Part shown: piece after piece, positions 25,280 to 33,845 of the stretch
How positions within the stretch are numbered: the stretch's first letter is position 1
Layout of the letters: the number at the start of each line of letters is the position of its first letter
DNA from: Spirogloea muscicola
Taxonomy: Eukaryota; Streptophyta; Zygnematophyceae; Spirogloeales; Spirogloeaceae
Assembly: GCA_009602725.1 (NCBI GenBank)
Contig: WELB01000003.1
Location: 1,382,174 to 1,430,502 of the forward strand
Direction: 5' to 3'
DNA length: 48,329 nucleotides
Made by a program: the position numbers and the translations under genes
The notes under the pieces: generated by a model
The model's input: the letters and a program-made list of their open reading frames with translations, nothing else
Database searches by the model: none
Told to the model about the DNA's origin: nothing

Positions 25280-26526
25280 TTTGACTTGTCATTCCCAGCG
25301 ATTGCTGCCGGTGCCACGCTCTGGCAGCTTCCACATAAAGCACACGGCGACTCAAGTGGCCACTGGGTTCCCTGTTGAGCAGCCGCAGGTCAACCAGTCT
25401 CATTTCTGTTTCTGGGCTGGCCAGACACAGCCATCGCCCTCTACTGGAAGAGTCCTTACTTATTGGCCGAGTAGCGGGTCCTTGTCGGCCCTCTGGACCT
25501 TGTGCAATCTTCTGGGCTGGCCATTCACCGCCCCCGTCCCCTTTGGAAGAGCTCCCTTCCTCGCGGCTCATCACTCACTCGTAGTTACTGACTGGTCCAT
25601 CCTACCGGCCAAGCTCTGGTACAGCGCTTTTGGCCCCTTCGGACCTTGTCACATCTTTTCGGGCTGGCTGTTCACAGCCTTTGCCCACTTTGGGAGAGCC
25701 ACAGTCTTTCCTTCTGTCTACAGCCAGAGGCTGCAGCAAAGAAGCCGTTTCCCATTTGCCCTGCGGCTTCTTGACCCGGGGGCTCACTTGACGGTGGGCT
25801 TATGACGGAGGCCCAATGGGCTGTAGACGGCACCTTCGATTGCCCTTCTAACCCTCGTCAGCGATGGAGCCCCGTCAGAGTGGGCCCCACGCGCGCCCCC
25901 TACACGCCGGCGAATGCCACTTGGCAGCAGGCCGGGCCACCGCAGTCGCCGCCAGTCAACTCCCGCGGCGGGCACGGAAGCTGCACAGCTTTTGTGGTGT
26001 CCTGATCTGCGGCTGCTCACTAGGGACATTGAGAGCATCGGTAGCCACTTGAGCTGTGTAGCTGTGTGCTTCAGTGCTTTGCTGGCCCTTTTGTTCATCA
26101 TCTTTATATGGGCTGGCCAATCACAGCCATCGCCCTCTACTGGAAAGTACTTCTCTCATTGCCTTACATTAACAACCCATTCTGACACCCGTTCTGACAT
26201 AAGCGCTTTTAGGCTCCTCCGTCAATTGGCCCCTTCGAACCTTTGTCTATTCGTTTCGGGCTGGCTTTTCACAGCCCTTGTCTCCGGCCTTTTCAGATTC
26301 GTGGGCTAGCAACTCACAGCCTTTGCCACATTGCATGGGCTGCTCCTTTTGCCGGAAGATAGCACTGGCTTGAATTGGCCACCCTCGTCATTCCATGCGC
26401 ACCACGCGCCTCCTCTCTTTTCTTGGGGGCTGCCCTCTTACAGCCCCCATTAGCCGAGCCACTTTCTCTTTACAGCCGTCACCTTGCTTCGCAAAGCTAT
26501 TTGTCTTCACTTTGCCCGCTGCGTGA
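25280..26526. repeat. repeat bed downstream of EYA
   Basis: Beyond the EYA 3' flank this stretch is built from repeated blocks: CACAGCCATCGCCCTCTACTGGAA at about 25429 and 26126, GGGCTGG followed by TTCACAG several times, and TGGAAGAG. Terminal-motif relatives read V-D-L-R-L-L on the minus strand near 25370-25390 and P-D-L-R-L-L-T-R-D-I on the plus strand near 26003-26035. The two CTCTACTGGAA sites are the empty-site equivalents of the insertion at 43804-43866. No gene seen. Confidence 0.65.
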
Positions 26527-26810
26527 AGAAAGGGCTCGCCCATTGAGGATAGGGGCTGGACAAGCCAGCCCAAAAAAGAAAGAACAAAGAACGAGAAGGG
26601 GGCCAGAGGAAGCCAGAGGAAGCGCTAAGAAACCAAAGCACACAAAGAAAGAAAGCAGCTACAAATTACTCAGTAACCCCCTGCTAAGCAGCCGCAAATC
26701 AGAGAGGCTAGGGTCCTGGAAGTGGGTCCCCTGGACAGAGCCAGAGGCAGCAGCGAGGGCTCTCCCGGCACGAAGGTGCAGCGCACGGGCCATGGACCCT
26801 ACTGGATGCT
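26527..26810 (-). mobile_element. family A retroelement fragment
   Basis: Read on the minus strand, the frame gives [15 protein letters not shown], about 10 residues, then SLSDLRLLSRG. The full family A 3' region and the GGGCGAGCCCTTTCTTC end follow at about 26527. The part 26527-26713 is almost identical to the reverse complement of 1-190. An extra C in this copy shifts the last residues of the motif. Confidence 0.7.
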
Positions 26811-27002
26811 GCGTGGGGGGGGACCTCGGCGGGGCGCTCCCGCCTGTGCCGCGTGGCATCTCCCTATACGCCATGCTGATTCCGCCGTCTGGAGTGGGCC
26901 GCACGCCCGCGATTGTGGTTGGCCGCCGGTCCCGCCGAGCCGGTCAAAGGCCCGGTCCTCTGCCGTGCCCGCGCAGCCTCCCCTCCTCCTCGTCCTGTAT
27001 CC

Positions 27003-27050
27003 CTTCCTGTTCCCCCTATTCTCAATGGGCGAGCACTTTCTTCTTCCTGT
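27003..27050 (+). mobile_element. 32-bp family A insertion with 8-bp target-site duplication
   Basis: CTTCCTGT at 27003-27010 and 27043-27050 flanks a 32-base insert ending GGGCGAGCACTTTCTT, the family A 3' end. It is so short that chance similarity of the flanks to the TTCTT tail cannot be excluded. Confidence 0.55.
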
Positions 27051-27059
27051 GCCGCGCCC

Positions 27060-27280
27060 CTCCAGCCCGCCTGGCGCTGCAGAGGACTGGCAGGGGGCCC
27101 CACTTCCAGGAGCCCAGCATCTCTGATCTGCGGCTGCTTAGCAGGGGTTACTGAGTGTCTCGTAGCAGCTTTGTTTCTGTTACTTAGCGCTTCCCCTGGC
27201 CCCCTTCTCGTACTCTGTTCATTCTTTTTCGGGCTGGTTGTTCCAGCCCCTATTCTCAATGGGCGAGCACTTTCTTCTTC
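27060..27280 (+). mobile_element. family A retroelement fragment
   Basis: The frame ends FQEPSISDLRLLSRGY-stop at about 27154. The complete 3' region with its GGGCTGG-TTGTTCCAGCCC hairpin follows, to GGGCGAGCACTTTCTTCTT at 27279. Bases 27116-27279 match 1921-2080 almost perfectly in the same orientation. Confidence 0.75.
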
Positions 27281-27528
27281 TGTGGGCCTCGCCGAGGACC
27301 GCCCCGCCGAGATCCTCGTCAAGCAGGCCCGTCGTCAAACGGGCGGCTCGTCAAAAGACAGAAGCGTCCCCTGACGCTGGACTCGCGGCATTGTGGACTC
27401 GGCGCGCCCGTGCACGGGGGGGGGCGAGGCCCACAGAGGAGGGCGGTAGCCCTCCCGACTGGAAGCTTCCGCGGCAACGCGCCCGGGGGAGAGAGGGGGA
27501 GGAGCGGGGGGGGAGAGGAAAGAGAAAG

Positions 27529-27591
27529 CGGCTGCTGATATGAAAGAATCGGCTGTGAAATGCCAGCCAGATGCATACAGGTGTTCATGGA
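27529..27591. repeat. 63-bp duplicate of 31660-31722
   Basis: The block from GCGGCTGCTGATATGAAAGA to ATACAGGTGTTCATG is identical, by eye, at 27529-27591 and 31660-31722 in the same orientation. At the second site it belongs to the 3' region of a minus-strand retroelement fragment in a TFIIB intron. This copy is therefore probably another short 3' fragment, read on the minus strand. Confidence 0.7.
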
Positions 27592-27599
27592 GAGGGGAG

Positions 27600-28250
27600 C
27601 GAGGCCGGAACCATCAGCCGTCGCTGGCTCTGGCAACGAGCTCGACGTCAAGAGAGCCCCGCGAGCAGACCGCTGGTCGCGACTCCGCCGCCAGGCCAAC
27701 CGTCGTGAGCTCCCAGCGCCGCCCGCCGTCTCCGCCGCCGCCGCCGCCGCCGCGGATTCCGCCGCTGCCGCCGCCGCCGCNCTGCCGCCAGCGCCAAGCT
27801 GCTGCCGGAATCGCCGCTGCCGCCGCCGTCACGGCTGCCGCCAGCGCCACCGGCCGTCGCTGCACGTCAGGGAAATGGCATCCGGCCCCCGCAAGTGGTG
27901 CTGGCTGCCCCAATTGCCGTCGCAGCCGCAAATCCAGCTGCCGCCTGCACCAATGCCCGCCGCTGCGAGTCAGGAGCCCCCGCATCCAGTGCCCGGCCAT
28001 TGGTGCTGGCTGCCGCCGCAACTGCGGCTGCTGCCAGCACCAATGGACGCCGGGGTGCATGTCAGAACGTCAGTCCTCGGTGCCACAGCCCACTTTTGCT
28101 GCATCTGCTTACCGCCACTGACGCCAGAGCCGCCAGCCTGAGCTGCGTCTCTGCAAGAGCTTGCAGGGCCCCCCTCCAGCACACGTATGGCTGCTATTGG
28201 GCGCCCAGCAGAAGCCGGCGTGGCGTTGCGGCAGCAGCTTCCCAAACCCG
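27600..28250. repeat. GCC-rich low-complexity region
   Basis: A (GCC)n run at 27725-27785 is broken by N at 27781. From 27880 to 28070 a diffuse duplication is seen, with TGGTGCTGGCTGCC at about 27896 and 28000 and CACCAATG repeated. Open frames on both strands are Ala/Pro/Arg-rich and unconvincing. I see no gene. Confidence 0.7.
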
Positions 28251-28352
28251 GTATGGCCCTGCTGGCTTACTCTTCTATCTCACTGCTACAAGGCATCATT
28301 CCAGCTGTTTGTATCTTAAGCACCAGCAAGCATCCAAGAGGCGCTCCTCCTC

Positions 28353-28712
28353 ATGCAGCCTGTCACCATGAGCAAATGTGAAGACGCAAATGAAGCAAGG
28401 GAGAGAAGCTACGTTCTCCCACATCTGACAAAGTTTGGCTGCGATGCTGCTGCTTGCATGTGTGCTGTTGCAGAGACTTTCCTGGACGAGGACCCAGACC
28501 TGGAGTTTCACAGCATGTGTGAGGACTGGCAGGCCTTCGGGGCCCCTGAGACCCCGCCTGAGACCCCGCCTGAGACCCCGCAGGAGAGGCTACCTCTCCT
28601 GTCCGCACTGCCAGCGGTAGCAGGATCAGGTCTAGGGAAGGGAGACGGCGGCGAATGTGGAGCTTGTGGAGGCTTCCAATTGTGGAAGATTACATTGTTC
28701 ATATCTAGGTAG
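28353..28712 (+). CDS. hypothetical ORF, 119 codons
   Basis: I do not recognise this frame. It has an acidic, Cys-containing middle (CEDANEARERSY, then FLDEDPDLEFHSMCEDW) followed by three PETP units from a 12-bp direct repeat (GAGACCCCGCCT) at 28548-28583 and a Gly-rich end. It is less repetitive than its surroundings and could be an exon of a small gene. It could equally be a chance frame. No partner exon was found. Confidence 0.25.
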   Translation: MQPVTMSKCEDANEARERSYVLPHLTKFGCDAAACMCAVAETFLDEDPDLEFHSMCEDWQAFGAPETPPETPPETPQERLPLLSALPAVAGSGLGKGDGGECGACGGFQLWKITLFISR

Positions 28713-30130
28713 CTAATAGCGCCAGCTTGAGCTTGCTTTCTTAAAGTGACTGGTGACAGGTCTTCTCATTATGAGGACACTGGGCTTCCTGGTAGCAGGC
28801 AAGCGTATGGCCGGTAGGCTTCAAGTCCCTCTGCTAGGGACTGCCCCGCGTTAGTAAATGCGTCGCTATGGCCGTAGCGTAGTTAATATTAGCTGGTGCA
28901 AGTGCAAAGTGGAGAATCGTCTTTTTGTGTAGCCCCACTCTGCAATAGCTTTTGGCTGAACAAAGTTATTGGCTTGATTTGGCCTCCATTATTTGATTCA
29001 AGCGCAATGTGCGCCTCTCATTCATTGTTATAGAGTTGTATGTTGAGTTGGGACGGCTACTTGGCGGGGCGCTGGGTACACACAGTACTTCAGAAGTAAG
29101 GCGATGGCTGTAAGAGGCCAGCCCAAAGGGTTAGATAAGACTTGAAAGGGCCAGTAGGTGCAAAAAGATGGAACTACTCTCCATGACTTCTGCAAATGGA
29201 CGCTCAATAACCTACAGTCAAGAAAAGCAGATCAGCTTAAGTAGAGGGCAAAATTCTGTCGCCCTGTTGAAACCAGGACGAAGCAGCCAAGGCACGCAAT
29301 GCGCGCAAGTGCACGGCAAACGCCAAAAGTCACTGCAGAGAGATTGCAAGGCTCCTTCTGTACTCGAGCAAGTGACCCGACAGCATTGGAGCCGGGCAGC
29401 TCCCTATGCCGCCCTTGACAGCAATTACAAAGTACGCCGCGCAAGCTGCTGGAGTGCTTCAAATCAGCAAGTCCAAAGCGCCACGTGGACGTCAACTGCA
29501 AGCGCGACAAAGTGGTCGCCAGCAAGGCGATCTGCGTACTTTGCTCCTTGGCACCTGCTGCTTGCCGGACTGCATAGCCCGCCTCCTCCACCGACTGTAG
29601 GAATTCCTGGAGTCAAAGCAATTGGTGGTGACTGCTATTACTTGGGCCCTGTTCCAGCGCGTGTGGAGAGGCCAATCTGCCCCAAATTTGATGGGCATGA
29701 TGGTGGAGATCGCGATGGTGACAGTGTAGCCCGCCTCCAGGAATCCGCATACATGGTGTTCCGGAGGAGGTCGTGCGTGCCGGTCCGCTCCCCTCCTCAT
29801 GTGCACAGTAGCATGTGCACCGTCAAAGCCGCCGCCTCTGAGCTTCGGTCTCCGCACTCGCACTGCACCACACCACTGAGGCAGGGCGAATTGAGGCCGA
29901 GGAGGCGACGATGGCTGTCCGGAAGATGTCGTCCAGCATGCTGAGGGCCGCGTAGATGGGGAGGCAGGGGCTTCACAGCCGTGTTGAAGGAGGCCTTCTC
30001 CACCTTCTCCATGAAGTGAGTTTTTTTCACTTTGGAGGTGGGCTGTATGCATGAGGCGTGCAAACGGTGAATTGCCGCTGTCTCAGGGTGGTCCGCAAGC
30101 GGCACCTTGCGAGCCAAGCGGAGAGCTATA
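28713..30130. other. decayed repeat sequence, no intact gene
   Basis: A family A terminal motif (ADLLFLTVGY-stop) lies on the minus strand near 29200-29240. On the minus strand from 30117 to 29490, coding-like text is spread over three frames: PETAAIHRLHASCIQPT and FMEKVEKASFNTAVKPLPP in one, and FLEAGYTVTIAISTIMPI in another. This looks like a frameshifted remnant of a transposable-element protein, but I cannot name the family. A GCGCAATGTGCGCC-type repeat lies near 28970-29020. Confidence 0.4.
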
Positions 30131-30139
30131 AAAGGAGTA

Positions 30140-30744
30140 GGGCATCAGCAGTGGCAGGAGGGATGGCATGGGGAGGACGGCCAGAAGTGCCGATGAGGGC
30201 CTTGTCGACCTGGCCTAAGTCCGTTGCAGGAGCTGCTAGAGGAGTGGAGCAGCAGCAGTGGCAGGAGGGAGGGCGGGGATGGGAAGGAATACCGGAATTG
30301 CCGATGAGGGCCTTGTCGACCTGTCCTGCGTCTGCTTCTGGAGCTGCTAGAGGAGTGGGGCAGCAGCAGTGGCAGGAGGGATGACGGTGGAGGGGGAAAG
30401 AGGGCTGGAAGTGTCGATGGGGGCTTTATTGACCTGTCCTGCGTCCTCTGCTGGAGCTGCTAGAGGAGTGAGGCAGCAGCAGTGGCAGGAGGAATAATGG
30501 AGGGGGAAAGGAGGGCCGGAAGTGCCGCTGGGGGCCTTGTTGACCCGTCCTGCGCCCACTTCTGGAGCTCCTAGAGGAGTGGGAGGCAGCAGCAAGGGGA
30601 GGAAGGATGGAGGGGGTGGAAAGGAGGGCCAAAAATGCCGATGGGGGCCTTGGCGACCAGTCCTGCGTCTGCCTCTGGAGCTGCTAGAGGAGTGGGAAGC
30701 AGCAGCCGGAAGAATGGCAGGGGGGGCGGAGGGCTGGGGGTGCC
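30140..30744. repeat. tandem array, about 5.4 copies of a 111-113 bp unit
   Basis: Units start GCCGATGAGGGCCTTG or variants at 30189, 30300, 30413, 30524 and 30637; the last ends at the N at 30745. Each contains GGAGCTGCTAGAGGAGTGG and GGCAGGAGG. The period alternates between 111 and 113, so no single reading frame runs through. It is a minisatellite, not coding sequence, and it abuts the reverse-transcriptase remnant. Confidence 0.9.
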
Positions 30745-30745
30745 N

Positions 30746-31060
30746 ACTAGATGTCAGATACGAAGCCCTTCTGCCACCAACAAGAGCTCGGCCAGCTTTC
30801 TGGTGCAAGGCATTAGCCTGAGCACGCTGCAAACAGGCCGAAAGACGTCGTCGCAAGAAAGACAGATATGCAGCTGGCAAGCCCAACTCAGCCGGAAACA
30901 CATCTGCACGACGTGTGTAGCCTAGATTGGCAATGTTTTGGAGGAGGGTGTGGAAACGAGGACCCAGACAACCAAAGACGTCGATTGCCGCTGGCAGGAG
31001 CTGATCGCATTGAGGGTAGTCGGAGTAGTGCTGCAGCTTTCTTTGTTCTGCAACGCCCAC
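30746..31060 (-). pseudogene. non-LTR retrotransposon-like reverse-transcriptase C-terminal remnant
   Basis: The minus-strand frame reads KLQHYSDYPQCDQLLPAAID and then VFGCLGPRFHTLL, a pattern I associate with the region after the RT domain in algal and plant retroelement ORFs. It continues with LSFLRRRLSACLQRAQANAL and HQKAGRAL. The last part matches the Ala/Arg-rich segment seen at 13680-13760, 26700-26790 and 31800-31880. There is no RT catalytic motif (YADD-like) in this piece, so the family call is an inference. The frame runs into the N at 30745 and the tandem array. Confidence 0.55.
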
Positions 31061-31200
31061 TGCGTGACCAGCAATGTGTGTTGATGCTGGTCCCTTGTCC
31101 CTCGGGGGAGGCGTGGCAGGTGAAACGCTACAAGTAGTGGGCCGAGGCCAGAATTAGCAGTAGGACCAGTGACGGCCTGAATAGAGGGCGCGGTGCGCAT

Positions 31201-31289
31201 GAAATGAAAGAAGAAAGGGCTCGCCCATTGGGGATATGGGCTGAAACAGCCAGCCCAAGAAAGGATGAGCAGAGTACAAGAAATGAAAG
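31201..31289 (-). mobile_element. 69-bp family A insertion nested in another repeat, 10-bp target-site duplication
   Basis: GAAATGAAAG at 31201-31210 and 31280-31289 flanks 31211-31279. Read on the minus strand the insert starts TTGTACTCTGCTCATCC, carries the hairpin, and ends GGGCGAGCCCTTTCTT. The host is the GCGCATGAAA-GGGAGGCCAAT repeat, which is uninterrupted at 43636-43660 and 43978-44000. The insertion is therefore visible against empty sites in the same window. Confidence 0.8.
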
Positions 31290-31530
31290 GGGTGGCCAAT
31301 GCAACTCACTACATTGTTCAGGCCCCGATAGAGGCACAGCCCTGCTGCTACTTGTTGCTGCACCCAACAGCCGCAGCCCTGCTGCTGCCTGCAGCACAGC
31401 CCGTCGCTGCTGCTGAAGTAAAAGTGAAGAAATGAGGGGTGGCGGGAGAAGGGGTTGGTGGGGGGAGGAGAGGTGGTAGGAGCGAGAGAGGGAGGCTCCA
31501 TAGGTGAGTCAGCTGCAAGTGATTTGCGAC

Positions 31531-33339
31531 CAGCTCATCCTTGGGATTAGTATTCTCGTCAGATAGCTGCTTGATGATGTAGATGGCCACTGCAGCTATT
31601 GTGACTGGGCTCTTTCTGTGAGGCGCCAACCCCAAAGCACGCCGCCAAGATGGGAAGAAAAGCGGCTGCTGATATGAAAGAATCGGCTGTGAAATGCCAG
31701 CCAGATGCATACAGGTGTTCATGACGGAGCCAAAGGCTAGGCAGACAGGGCGCCCTCAATACCCCCGTGTCAGCAGTAGGAAGTCAGATGAGCTGAGGGG
31801 AGGAAGAGCAACCCCGCTGCGCAAGCCAGAGGCTGCTGCAAGGGCGCGACCAGCGCGGCGGTGCAAAGCAAGCGCTTTGCAGGACAAGGCAGGACAAGCA
31901 CCATAACAAGTGGCTACGCATGCCAACTAGACTTGAAGGCGCAGCTCCGATCTAAAAAGCAGAAATTCACAACCAGATCAGGAGGACAAGTTCCACGCTG
32001 GGTGGCTACAAATCCCGAGATAGCAAGCGGTCACACGGCACACTAGAGCAGCACACAGGTTGTGGGTGACAGATAAGGGCAAGAGCACACCCAACCTCAC
32101 CTGAAGTCACACTTTTCAGCTGCACTGGTGACAACCTCAGAGGTGGCACGCATAGCTCTATTGTCCATTCTCAGGTGCGAGCAGAATCGCCTCTGGACTT
32201 GCAGGTGACAAGAGCTCTGAGCAAGAATTAGATGGTCAATGCATACCTCAGCTGTTCGATATATAAGCTCACAATACCTTGTCCCCTTTGTTGCACTGTA
32301 AATGCTTGCTTAGGGCCTTTGCTTGACTCTGTCTTTATATCATCAAAGCCCATTGGTTTAGCTGCACTTCTCCCTGATGCCTGCGAAGTAACAAGTGTGG
32401 GCTGCGCACCAGGTAGTCGCCAGCGTTGGTTGTGCCCACGCGCATTTGCAGGCCCAGCTCCCCCTTGAGCTGCTTGATGATGAACGTTTTGGCACGCGCA
32501 ATATCCTTCCTAACTGCCCCGTTCGCCACTGAGCATATCTCTGTCCCAATCGCCGGCGCACCACACAGCACAGTGAAGTTGGAGTCGCAGCCCTGCTTGC
32601 TCGCCACCAACCATGCTCTCACCCTCCTACTGCTGGTACTCACGGTGGCCTGCAGCAGGCAATGGCTGCTGCACGAAACGTGTGGGTAGCACTTGAAGGT
32701 GTCACACCATTCAATGTGCGCGGCTTGTCCTCCTCTTGGCACGCAATGTAAAGGCAGGCGGCGAGGATGGAGTCCTGGCTGCGCCCGCGGATGCTGCGCA
32801 GGTCCACGACCTTCTTGAACAGCTCATTCGCGCGGTCCTGCCCGACCAGCGCCGCCGCTGTCTCTGCCTCAATGCAACGAGCTCCCGACTGCCGCGGCGC
32901 ACTTGACCAGCTCAACTATGCGCCACTGCTAAGAGCGAGAAAGCCACGTCGAGGCTAGCACGCACCTTGATCGTGGAGACGAGCCCCAGCCTGAGCACGG
33001 AGTGTGCAGCAGGTTTGCCGCCCATTAACGGCGCAGCATGGCCCGCACAGCTCGGGACTCAGGTTAGCAGACTCGGCGATGCCTGAGCGCGCCCCGACTG
33101 CGGCAGCTGCGGGCCGGCGCAGCTGGCTGGCCCTGGCGCCGCTGGAGCAGCCTAGTAGGTGAGTTGCCGCCGAAGGCAGCCCACCTATCGACCATGGTGG
33201 CTATGGCCTTGAGGGCGTCGACGAGGGAGCGGTCGGGGTCGGGCCTCCGCGCCGCCCAGCTGCGAAGGCCGCCGCCGCCAGCGGTAGCATGGGGCCCCGC
33301 CGCGGCGCCGGCTGGGCGCGCGATGACGGTGGCGAGGCC
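31531..33339 (-). CDS. TFIIB: transcription initiation factor IIB (TFIIB), incomplete
   Basis: TFIIB bridges TBP on the promoter and RNA polymerase II. Visible exons: 33185-33339 (GLATVIA, then [17 protein letters not shown]), about 32708-32867 ([20 protein letters not shown] and [16 protein letters not shown]), 32410-32540 ([18 protein letters not shown]), 32101-32192 ([17 protein letters not shown]) and 31531-31615 ([20 protein letters not shown]). These give most of both cyclin-like repeats. The N-terminal zinc ribbon is not seen; it may lie in the 181-N gap at 33340-33520 or beyond. The expected last 40-50 residues, which finish repeat 2, are not found downstream, where repeats begin. The exon 1/2 join is uncertain. 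The gene may be truncated, or its last exon may be far away. Intron 4 holds a retroelement fragment. Confidence 0.85.
31640..31885 (-). mobile_element. retroelement 3' fragment inside TFIIB intron 4
   Basis: On the minus strand the frame gives [17 protein letters not shown], then [12 protein letters not shown] and a stop near 31760. The 3' region that follows contains CTGGCTGGCATTTCACAGCC. It has the same order as the other family members and the same strand as TFIIB. Its last 63 bases are duplicated at 27529-27591. Confidence 0.65.
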
Positions 33340-33520
33340 NNNNNNNNNNNNNNNNNNNNNNNNNNNNNNNNNNNNNNNNNNNNNNNNNNNNNNNNNNNNN
33401 NNNNNNNNNNNNNNNNNNNNNNNNNNNNNNNNNNNNNNNNNNNNNNNNNNNNNNNNNNNNNNNNNNNNNNNNNNNNNNNNNNNNNNNNNNNNNNNNNNNN
33501 NNNNNNNNNNNNNNNNNNNN
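33340..33520. other. assembly gap of 181 N
   Basis: The run of N sits inside GGC-rich DNA and hides the region where the 5' end of TFIIB should begin. Confidence 0.99.
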
Positions 33521-33845
33521 AGCGGCGGCGGAGGCGGCGGCGGCCGCGGAGGCGGCGGCGGCGGCGGCGGAGGGGGCGTCGGAGAGTGTCGAGAGAGAGT
33601 CAGCGTATGTCAACGCAAGTCGGAGTCAGCGGGCGTCAACAGGAGAAGGCGGCAGCCGAGCTGACGTGGCGGCGGTAGAAGGCCAGCCGAGCCGGCGGGG
33701 GATCCTGGCCCCCCCTACGGCGGCGGCCATGGCGCTGCGGCGGCGGCGGCGGCGGCGGGCGAGGCCGCAGCCTTGCGGCGGCGGCGGCGGTGGCTGCGGC
33801 GGCGGCGGCGGCGGCGACGGCGGACGTCGATCCCGTCGTCGTTAA
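33521..33845. repeat. GGC/GGA trinucleotide-rich sequence
   Basis: (GGC)n and (GGA)n runs at 33521-33575 and 33722-33825 give Gly, Ala or Arg homopolymers in every frame. They lie just upstream of TFIIB on its strand and may be 5' UTR, promoter or a low-complexity N-terminal exon. Confidence 0.7.

Noticed and set aside
26375-27154. 259-codon plus-strand ORF
   Set aside because: It runs across several inverted and direct repeat fragments; only its last 12 residues belong to a repeat ORF.
30140-30744. CRISPR-like array
   Set aside because: The units are about 112 bp long and adjacent, without unique spacers, in a eukaryotic context.
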